NCBI GenBank assembly: GCA_016647705.1
Contig: CM028334.1
Location: 4,836,046 to 4,900,045 of the forward strand
Direction: 5' to 3'
DNA length: 64,000 bases
Source: Eucommia ulmoides
Lineage: Eukaryota > Streptophyta > Magnoliopsida > Garryales > Eucommiaceae
Below are positions 55,711 to 64,000 of the stretch, piece after piece. Both the position numbers and the translations under genes were made by a program. Position 1 is the stretch's first letter; each line of letters opens with the position of its first letter. The notes under the pieces are model-generated. The model did no database searches, was not told the DNA's origin, and worked only from the letters and a program-made list of their open reading frames with translations.

Positions 55711-56667
55711 ATGGGCTCTGTGAAAGGGTTAGTGTGCGATCAGCCTCTTCTTTCATTTGGGGTTATATCAGATGTACAGTATGCTGATATTCCTGATGGC
55801 CGCTCCTTCTTTGGCGTACCTCGATACTATCGCCATAGCGTGCTTGTGCTCCAAAGGGCAGTGAAGAAATGGAACGAACACCAAAAACTCAGATTCGTGA
55901 TTAATTTTGGTGACATCGTTGATGGGTTTTGCCCCAAGGATCAATCTCTAAATGCTGTTGAAAAAATTGTTAACGAATTCAACCTTTTCAATGGCAATGC
56001 CTATCACATGATTGGCAATCACTGCCTCTACAATCTCCCTCGTGAGAAGCTACTTCCCTTATTGAAAATCCCAAGTCAAGATGGTCGTGCCTACTACGAT
56101 TTCTCGCCAATCCCTGGATTCAGATTTGTAGTACTTGATGGATATGATATTAGTGCAATTGGCTGGCCTAGGGATCATCCAAACACAGAGAAGGCCTTGA
56201 AATTTCTTGGGGAAAAAAACCCTAATTTGGAGAAGAACAGTCCAGCAGGACTGGTAGGTCTTGAGAGGAGGTTCCTCATGTATAATGGAGGAGTTGGTGA
56301 AGAACAGCTAAAATGGTTGGATTTAATCCTTCAAGATGCAACAAATTTGAATCAAAAAGTGGTGGTCTGTTGCCACATACCTCTAGATCCCGGTGCAGCA
56401 TCATCAAAAGAAGCACTTCTTTGGAACTATGAAGAAGTAATGGACGTGATACACTGCTATAACTGCGTGAAGGTTTGCCTAGCTGGCCATGATCATAAAG
56501 GCGGACACTCGATTGACTCACACGGGGTGCACCACCGGGTCCTCGAGGCTGCATTGGAGTGTCCACCCGGCAGTGACGCATTTGGTTATGTTGATGTTTT
56601 TGATGATAGGTTATCGCTTCACGGGACTGACAGAATGGAAAGCACTGACATGGTTTTCAATCCTTGA
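55711..56667 (+). CDS. ADPRM: Mn-dependent ADP-ribose/CDP-alcohol diphosphatase-like metallophosphatase
   Basis: A 318-residue calcineurin-like phosphoesterase in a single coding exon. Family members hydrolyse ADP-ribose and CDP-alcohols (and some cyclic ADP-ribose) with Mn2+ in the cytosol; substrate here is inferred. Metal-site motifs in order: GVISDVQYAD (Asp21, Gln23), NFGDIVDG (Asp68), MIGNHC (Asn103, His104), VVCCHIPLDP (His) and LAGHDHKGGH near the C-terminus. Cys after GNH, where most phosphatases have Asp or Glu, is usual in plant members. YYDFSPIPGFRFVVLDGYD and LEAALECPPGS are conserved plant-family phrases. The start is the ATG at 55711 (MGSVKG), the usual N-terminus; the preceding GTG codon is not needed. 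No signal peptide or membrane segment is seen. The frame is intact. An upstream UTR exon near 52880-53038 is possible. The exact substrate remains open. Confidence 0.93.
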   Translation: MGSVKGLVCDQPLLSFGVISDVQYADIPDGRSFFGVPRYYRHSVLVLQRAVKKWNEHQKLRFVINFGDIVDGFCPKDQSLNAVEKIVNEFNLFNGNAYHMIGNHCLYNLPREKLLPLLKIPSQDGRAYYDFSPIPGFRFVVLDGYDISAIGWPRDHPNTEKALKFLGEKNPNLEKNSPAGLVGLERRFLMYNGGVGEEQLKWLDLILQDATNLNQKVVVCCHIPLDPGAASSKEALLWNYEEVMDVIHCYNCVKVCLAGHDHKGGHSIDSHGVHHRVLEAALECPPGSDAFGYVDVFDDRLSLHGTDRMESTDMVFNP

Positions 56668-57857
56668 GTAAATATGCAAGAATGTTCCAAAAATGTTGAT
56701 GGAATGTACATTGGTCGATTAGAATTCAATATTATCTACATAAAGTGCACAAGTTGAAAGAGGTCGATATCGAACTTGGTTTCTTGCAGTTGTTCTGAAT
56801 AAGCAGGCAGCGCTTGCAGTTGAACGAGGTAACGATGCAGCCAAATGTATACAAACTGCAATAAGTTTCCTGAATTTCAATATTCTCTGTTATTCTTCTT
56901 GATTTAGATGATATATTCATTTTGTGACTGAAATCTGATGTTTTAAGATTCCTCCAAGTAATTGAAATGGAATATGAGATATGAATGATTGCGGTGTATT
57001 TAAAATTTTCGCCCTTGTCAAGTGTTCAACTACTACTTGCTTCTAAACCATTTAGGGCTTGTTTGGTTTCATTTTCGGAAACAGTTTCCAAAAATTTTGA
57101 AAATAGTTTTGAGAATTGCTTTTGTTTGGTTTAGTTATTAAAAAAAGAATATTTGTTCGTAATGTGTTCAAAATTGAAAAGTTGAAGTGATCAATTGATG
57201 GAAATATGGTGTTGAAAGGTAGAGATAATAATGATGGAAATAAGAACTTGCTTCTCTTAATGAGGTCAAAGATTTGGATAATAACTTCGGGTTTCGCCTT
57301 GTTTTTGCTTTATCGCTAACGATTAACCTGTCTGGTCCTATTTACAAATTCGATTATTTCTATTATGCACATTAAAACTTTATGAATACCTACTACCTGC
57401 AATAGATTGTTTTACATCTCATGGAAAGACTAAATCAATGTTAATCCTGAAAAACGATAGAATGACATAATATTTAGGTGATCTAGCTACCAAAATCCGC
57501 CATTTTTTAAATCTGAAAATTATTATTTTTTAGGATTTTACAGATGTTTAATGTGATATTACTAAACAGCTCTTGGAAAATCTTGTTCTTAAGGTGGTAG
57601 TTGGCTGAAAGTTGACCAAGAACATATTGAAAATAATATTTGCAGATTCTGTGCTAAGCATTAAAAACAATTTACTTATATATAAAGACTTTAGACTAAC
57701 ATCTGTACTTCATGTATCATAATGGAGGCTTCATGATGATCTCGGTCTTATTCATTGTTTGTTCGTAGTTGTGTAATCGATGAATATCATAGGAGCCCAA
57801 TTGCTCTTGTTAGTTTGGTTGCAAGGGGAGATGCTATCTTTCCTTGTTAACTAGGGT
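56668..57857. other. 3' flank of the metallophosphatase gene and AT-rich intergenic DNA
   Basis: The 3' UTR probably ends within the first 200-300 bp. 57050-57180 has MITE-like text (GGGCTTGTTTGGTTTCATTTTC, then AATTTTGAAAA). No further gene is seen. Confidence 0.45.
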
Positions 57858-58010
57858 TTAATTCTTTTAGGGCGCATTCCAAAAATTAAATTTTGAATAT
57901 AATCTTGAATGCACCAGGCAATGTGGGGGAGTGAGCTCTTAAAATCGTCTGGTGAGGTAATTAGTTAAGATGCGCATAAGTTGGTCTGCCGAACACACCT
58001 TACCGTCAAA
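57858..58010 (+). mobile_element. tRNA-derived SINE, 3' part, plus orientation
   Basis: Shares GAATGCACCAGGC, GGGGGAGTGAGCTCTTAAAA, CGTCTGGTGAGGTAATTAGT, AAGATGCGCATAAGTTGGTC and GAACACACCTTACCGT with the reverse complement of 52235-52340. Confidence 0.72.
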
Positions 58011-58900
58011 CCCAAAAGAAAAGAAAAAAGGATCCCACATGCCCTCATTCAAACCAAAAAAAATAAAAAATAAAACACTTGTTGACTTTTTTTGGGATGT
58101 GTATTTGTGTTATTTAACACATACATACACATCAACCTATGAAGAATATATATGTATATAGTGTTTTAAGAATCTCTTTCTCTTTGTGATATAGATGGGG
58201 GACTGATTACTGAATGAATTTAGTTGACTTCTGTACATAGAAAATTAAGATAATGTAAGAGTACGATCATATTATACGGCCGATGAACCTTTGAAGAATT
58301 ACCCCTGTTTAAAGGCATGCTTTCACTAAAAAATTATGATTTTAAGCCTTAAATTATTTTTTAATTCTATATTATAAATGAGATGAGCCTCACAAAGTAA
58401 TTCAGGTGACGAATATCCAAAGCTTAATTTAAGGGATGAAAATATATCTTAAACTAAATGGTTGGGATTTAATCCGCACCTTCTCTAATAGATCTCAACC
58501 TTTCCATTGACAAAAAATAATATATGGAGCTCACACTGTCCTGGTTATAGATAATGTAGATTGCAGGATGACTCTCTCCCTCTCTTTCTCTATATATAAT
58601 TTAGTTGACTTATTTAGATAGAAAATTCAGGTTATGTAAGAGTATTGTCATATTATATGGAAAATGTAGTTGCAATTAACCTCTTACACTCCATCTATGC
58701 AAGTCAAAAATGGAGTCTTTACCCTTAACCAGGAAGCTTTTCTTGATATTCATGTCTCTTGCTGCTATAAAAACTGAAACACACATTTTAATCATCGCTA
58801 TAGATAGAAGATTATTTGATTTTTCACTTAAAAACACACACAGAAAACATAGAGGATGAACGCCGCCCCCGGTAGTGTTTGGTTGCACGAAATTAAAGCC
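58011..58900. other. AT-rich intergenic DNA, no gene
   Basis: GTAAGAGTA(C/T)...CATATTATA(C/T)GG appears near 58255 and again near 58635, together with TTTAGTTGACTT before each. This is a diverged duplication of about 90 bp. No coding content is recognised. Confidence 0.45.
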
Positions 58901-58929
58901 TGGAACTAGAATTAGAATCCATTCCCGTT

Positions 58930-60157
58930 TCATTTCTCTTGTGACCTCTTGGCCTTTCTCTTCTCCATGTAGAAGAACACAAACAAGGACACAATCGAGA
59001 AAGCCGAGAAGCAGATAGAGGCAATATCAAGCGACACGTGGCGACCCGTGATTGACTCTACCCCGAACAAGTTAGTAGTCTTGTGTGCGTCTGTGCTCTG
59101 TCCGTAGGCAACCTCATGCCCTTGTGTGTTCAAAACAAAGGCCCTCACGAAGTAGGTAGCCGTGGGCACATCCCTCTCAATGGTCCAAGTGAAGGAGTTG
59201 TTTGAAGGAGTGTACGGCCTCTCGACAATCTTGAACTGACAGGTCTTGTCCTTTTGTAAGTCGTCTACCGTCTTCCTCCAAGCACGGTCCACTTGGCTGA
59301 TCGGAGCATAGCAGAGCTCGACCTTCACTTTGTTGTACTCTCTGTCTATTCCTGCTCCGAGTGTCTGGTTTAGTGACCAATTCACTGTGATTTGGTCTTC
59401 TCCAGCTTTTAGGACTGCACACAAGATCAATAAATTTTTAAGGATTCTAACCAATTAAATTAATTTTAATATAAGGGATAATTAAATAAAAAAAGCCTTA
59501 AAGATGCACAATTGTGAAAACCCAATTGAGGGAAAGTTCAATTTATGCTAGGTTTTAGTAAAATACTTCAGTTTTGGTTTGGATGGCCCAAAATAAGGAG
59601 GTTTTTAGTTTGTGTGTCTGCTTTTGGCTAGAACTTAAGGCCCCCTTTGGCGCTCGATAATGCGAAAATAAAGGAAAAAATTATGTTCAAAAACTTCTGA
59701 TAGAAAACTGTTTTCGGATTACAAACCAAAATCGTGTAAAGATGTTCGTGATAGAGATAGAAAGAGAAAAAAAAAATTACTTTGAGAAACTGATTGATAG
59801 AAAACTGTTTTCAAATTGCGAGCCAAAAAGATTCTATACATAGAAGGGTGAAAAAAATTGTGAGAAAAAGATATATAGAGAGAGAGGATGATGAAACAAC
59901 TATATATAAAAAATTTACTTTTAGAAACCTATTCCGGATCACTGTTTTCAGATTGCGAACCAAAAAAAAAACTATACATAAATGGGTGAAAAGGGGTGGG
60001 GTGTGGTGGGGGGTGGGGTGGTGGTGATAATACCTCCTTGTGCAGGTGAAGTGGTGACCACAAGTCTTCTTTGAAGGCTGGAGAAGAGAACACCGGAGCA
60101 AGTTCCCACCAAGCAAGCCAACACAACCAGAGCCACAACACCACCACGAGCTTCCAT
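58930..60157 (-). CDS. NRT3.1: High-affinity nitrate transporter-activating protein NRT3/NAR2
   Basis: NRT3 (NAR2) proteins pair with NRT2 transporters at the plasma membrane and are needed for high-affinity nitrate uptake in roots. Two exons: 60157-60034 and 59414-58930, with a GT-AG intron of 619 bp split after the first base of a Gly codon. The product is 202 residues, close to the usual 200-210. Residues 1-22 look like a signal peptide (hydrophobic ALVVLACLVGTCSG). The lumenal/apoplastic domain has KVELCYAPISQVDRAWRKT, DKTCQFKIVERPY, WTIERDVPTATYFVRAF, GHEVAYGQSTD and TNLF. The C-terminal membrane segment is SLDIASICFSAFSIVSLFVFF, followed by a basic tail EKRKAKRSQEK. All family landmarks are present and the frame is intact. 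NRT3.1 versus NRT3.2 cannot be settled here. Confidence 0.95.
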
Positions 60158-60261
60158 TGAAAGATCTTTTTTCAGGTGTTGAATTCAACTGTTTTTCTTT
60201 TTGGCCCTTTTAATGATGAACAGGTGGTGAGAATGAACAAAAATGCTGAACATGGGGTTGC

Positions 60262-60272
60262 CTTATATAGAG
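60262..60272 (-). promoter_or_regulatory. TATA box of the NRT3 gene
   Basis: The minus strand reads CTATATAAGG about 105-115 bp upstream of the ATG, a normal plant core-promoter distance. No nitrate-response element was tested for. Confidence 0.7.
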
Positions 60273-60573
60273 GTGGTTGGCTTCTATCAGAACAAGTCAA
60301 CGCACATTTAAAGACCTGAAAACTACATGTTATCGTTTTCTGGGGGTGTTTGTGTAATTAATGTTTCTTTCATGTCATCAAATGGCTCTAACGCTTGTTC
60401 AAGGGGTGGGGGTAACTTGGGATTTTTGGAGGATGTGTTGAGGTTTTAGTTTATTCATTGACTTTTCTTGTATGTGTGTGTGGGTGTAATTCTTGGATGG
60501 TTGGCATTGTTGAAAGAGAGAGATATTCATGGAATCCACAACTTATTCTATTTGATTATTTGTAATTATATTT

Positions 60574-61456
60574 AGAGGTTTTTGCACTTTGCATCCTTGC
60601 AATTTCACTTTAGTTCTTATATTTTCAATTTGAATACATTAAACCCTAAAATATCCAAATTATGTCAAATCAGTTCAAATTGGTAATTATGTCATTTTTT
60701 ATGATAAAAATCAATCACATATCAAACATGGAATCACTCGCGTGAGTGAATTCCGTTATAAAGTCTAGTTGTGCGGAAGTGAATGGCTAAAAGTTCTACG
60801 GTGAAGAGCCCGATCAAGGCGACCGTTCAAAAGATAAGATTTGGGATATCAAAGTCGATGCGATGAGAATCTTGTCCTTCCTTAGTTGCCAAAGAGAATG
60901 GAGGTTTCAATCCGATAGATTCACTGTGACTCACCACATGTGCGAGAATGCGAATTGTTAGGTGAGCCCGATGTGTCATTGGGACACTTTAGCGTGGTAG
61001 ACCAGGCAACGAGTGCTTAGGGCACTGGGACAATCCTTTATTGGGGAAGAAATTCACAACTAAGGCGTGGTAATGGTAATTAGATAGGTGGGAGAGGTTT
61101 TAATGGAGGCCGAGGTCAACCTAATGAAGCTAGTAGAGGAGGAAGAGGTGCTTCTCACACTCCTGATCCTCTTGTGAAAGCTTGTACAACTAGCAGACCT
61201 GAAAATCTACACAAAGTAGGTTCCTTTCCTGGGAATCCTGCTGAAGAAGGTAAGTATTTACCTACTTTTGTCCGTGCTAAATCTACACCAACACATATCA
61301 AACATGGAATCACCCACGTGAGTGAATTCCATTATAAAAAAATGTTAAAAGGACTAACTTGACATGATTTAGATATTTAAGTGTTTAATGTGTTCAAATT
61401 AAAAGGATAGGGCTAAAGTGGGATTTCTTTAAAACTTAAGGGGTGCAAAGTGTAAA
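60574..61456. mobile_element. MITE-like fold-back element split by a 529-bp insert
   Basis: The left end GGTTTTTGCACTTTGCATCC and right end GGGGTGCAAAGTGTAAAAAAC are approximate inverted repeats. Phrases inside (TTCAAATTG, TAAACC) also mirror each other. A 47-bp stretch (CACATATCAAACATGGAATC...) occurs at 60716-60762 and again at 61292-61338 with three or four mismatches, flanking an insert (60763-61291) that is not MITE-like. Confidence 0.6.
61080..61290 (+). pseudogene. RG-rich coding fragment inside the split MITE
   Basis: One frame reads GGRGFNGGRGQPNEASRGGRG and then HTPDPLVKACTTSRPENLHKV. RGG boxes are RNA-binding in many proteins, but I do not recognise the parent gene. A gag C-terminus is also possible. 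The frame runs on into MITE DNA and stops at 61362, so this is a fragment. Confidence 0.4.
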
Positions 61457-64000
61457 AAACTTATATATATTTTTTATTTTCATAATTTATCGTTTTTGTC
61501 CCCTAGTACATTGGAAAGAGCAAAGCCACAAGGAATTGCAAGTGTACGGAAAGCTATAATGCGGGTCATCGCATCTCTTTTGGTCCTTAAAAGTATAGGG
61601 GTGGGTGTTTCCTAAATTGCACATTTGATACAATTTTTATATTTGTTTTGACAATTCTACAATATTAATTATTTTTAATAATTTCGGACAAAAAATAAAT
61701 TAGTACATAAATTTTTTTGTCATTTCATCACTTTAATAATGTAAGATTTTTTTTCAAAAATTTTCTTAATAACGCAATTCATATTTTTTCTTGTTATTCA
61801 GACGAATTGTTATTAGGAAAGTGAGGAAAATGTCTAGATTTAGTAGTGTGATAAAATAATAAAAATATCCATGTTAGAAAGTTACGTGTTGAATACAAAT
61901 TTATTTTTATATATCGTTTTTTATTTTGAGATATTAAAACAAAAGTGAAACTCGAGAGACTAAATGTATAGTTAAAAAAATTTCAGTCCACGTAAACATT
62001 CATCTCATATTTTAATGACTTAAAATATAATTTATCTCCTCATGAAATTTACTAGTATTCTTTTGGGTAAAGTATTTTAACATGGTATTTTATAATATTC
62101 TTCACAAGAAATGAAATTAACAAATGTTTATTCACAACCGGGATATTCGGTCCACAATCTTTCGTTTTAAAATTTTAGCTTATAAGGTCAAAAAATTATG
62201 TGCCCTTTATACTAGATCCACAAAATTATTTTGAACTAAAATATCTCTATTTCTTCATTTAAAAAAAAAATAAAAAATCAAACATATTTCATCATCTACG
62301 ACTCTTAAAAAAAAGAAATTAAAAAAAAAAAAAATGATTTAATTTCTGCACCGAAATCAATTAATGACCATAATTATGCAATATTCAAATCCTACCATCA
62401 ACAACTAGTAAAAACTAATATGAGGACATATACATCGTTTGGACAGAAACTGCTCAGACCTATTATAAAAAATAGATCAGTGACCAAATCTGATAATTTA
62501 TTGTAGTGAATTTACAAATGGCAAGTTGGCCACCTCCCAACAACTGCGCTTATTAATTTTGTTCTTTATATAATTTTTAATTTCTGAAGCAAAATAGTCA
62601 AAGTATTAAGGGGGGTCATCATGTGCTCGCAATGATGATTTTAGCTCTAAATAAGAATCAAAAGTTGATATTTGGCTGCAAATCTCTTGGACTTTCAAAC
62701 TACTTTTCTAGCTAGCTGCTTCAACCGCATTAGGAAATGATTATTCACATATATTTGCACTTAATTATAAATCTCCCTTGTTATATATATATACTCCTCC
62801 CTCTCTACTTCTTCTCCAGCATTGGCCTCCGGCGTTGTTGCCTAATCTCTTTCTCTGTCTCCCCCTTCTTCTTTTTCTTTTTTTTTTCACGTCGGCACCC
62901 CTCCGTCGAGCATTTGTTCCAACAAATTGTTGTGGCGTGGGGTGCTAGCGTGAGAATAAAGAAGAAATAAGAAAAGAAGGAAGAAGAAAGAAAGAAGCAA
63001 AATAAATAAGAAGAAGAAGGTCGACGGGCAACTAAGGGGTGGGGAGTTTAAGGGGGTGAAAAAAAAAATTAAAAGGCGAAAAGCGTAACAAGTGTTTTTT
63101 TTTTTTTTTTAAATAAAAGAATATATATATAGGAGTGAGGACATTTGTACCTTTAACCATGAAATATTCAATTAAAAGATTAACTGATATTTTTGTAAAC
63201 GACATAGGAGGTTTGTATGATGTGTCAAATGACAAAGGAAATAAGTGACAAATATCCTTATTTTATTAAAACTGTTTTTGTTTTAAAGAGTTGCTAATGG
63301 GAAGTTATTCTCCTAATTATGATAGAAGGTTCGAATTTGCTTAGTTGCTTAATTTTTGTGTTAGGCGAACAATAGAAGAAGATTTGAAGAATCATAATTA
63401 AGATTTTGATTTAGGTTACTTTTTGAGCCATGAAATAGTGTTGTCTTTATGGAGATATTTGTCTGAAATAATCACGCGACGTATTCTGAAACAGATGAGA
63501 TTTATTACTTTTACTCTACACCCAAAAACAAATAAAATAATAATAATAAAAATAAAAATAAAGTTCCCGACAAATTTGCTTTCGTCGAGTTGCAACCCTT
63601 TGTTGATAAGGTTTTAATAATATGTGATTAAAAAATTAATATCAACTATTAAATGCGAAGTACATTTTTGTAACCCGTGCCAAGTTGCCAACACATTGGT
63701 ACATGAGAAAATATTCAATAATCGTGACGCAACACGTGATATACTAATGCGATGCGTTGTAATTAACATGAATATGATATTTTAAAATAATGACATGACA
63801 TGACATGTCAGATTGACATATAAACGATATTTGGGATTGATAACAAAATTAGATAATATCCAAATACGTCAATCTCAAGTTCGTTGTATAGTTGTGATAC
63901 ACAAGAATCGTTGAATATTTTCTCCTCACACAATTATCTAGCATTAAAAAAGAAAAAGAAAAAATCATTTCCAAATTGAAAGTATAGAGCCTTGCTTGTA
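61457..64000. other. AT-rich intergenic DNA, no gene
   Basis: Low-complexity A/T tracts, a CT-rich stretch (62790-62890) and an AAGAAG-rich stretch (62950-63020) are visible. Short open frames have no family-like content. No element termini are recognised. Confidence 0.55.

Noticed and set aside
59811..60188. 125-codon minus-strand frame overlapping NRT3 exon 1
   Set aside because: It is a shifted frame of exon 1 plus intron. The NRT3 exon model with GT-AG splicing explains the region.
62737..62970. 77-codon frame with hydrophobic start
   Set aside because: It spans CT-rich low-complexity DNA and has no neighbours, homology phrase or splice context to support a gene.

Overview
The window is plant nuclear DNA, almost certainly from a eudicot. 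It is AT-rich and intron-bearing, with layered Ty3/Gypsy and Ty1/Copia retrotransposons on the left and three ordinary plant genes on the right. I found no bacterial, organellar or viral genome features. The species cannot be fixed from sequence alone.

Repeat block (1-43224). 1-5735: an LTR fragment, several minisatellites and a broken Gypsy gag (minus strand). 5736-6442: a solo LTR sitting inside an AAT microsatellite. 7290-22977: a minus-strand Gypsy element (here Gypsy A) without a recognisable gag. It is split by three insertions: a solo LTR (9053-11843, TSD ACAAC), a related LTR (12288-14266) and a complete non-coding LTR retrotransposon (17236-22842, TSD GTCAC). 23738-24743: a TRIM-like miniature. 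25848-33583: a second minus-strand Gypsy element (Gypsy B) with both LTRs and an antisense extra ORF. 34266-43224: a decayed Copia element whose integrase is split by another solo LTR (37356-40061, TSD TGTAT). The three duplicated target sites allow the order of insertion to be worked out.

Gene block (43700-60280). 43936-49007, plus strand: a 12-exon LAMMER (AFC2-like) kinase gene that carries a 2-bp frameshift in exon 2. 55711-56667, plus strand: an intact single-exon gene for a Mn-dependent ADP-ribose/CDP-alcohol diphosphatase-like metallophosphatase, probably with a far-upstream 5' UTR exon. 60157-58930, minus strand: an intact two-exon NRT3/NAR2 gene, the partner subunit of high-affinity nitrate transporters. 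Between them lie a long inverted repeat with about 460-bp arms (49445-50597), SINE copies, a hAT-like MITE and small tandem duplications. The right end (60300-64000) is AT-rich intergenic DNA with a split MITE holding an RG-rich coding fragment.

The three genes are unrelated in function (splicing-factor kinase, nucleotide hydrolase, nitrate uptake) and do not form a pathway. I did not find an obviously new biological system. The most notable items are the long inverted repeat, the kinase frameshift, the antisense ORF in Gypsy B, and two sister LTRs that carry different minisatellites at the same position.
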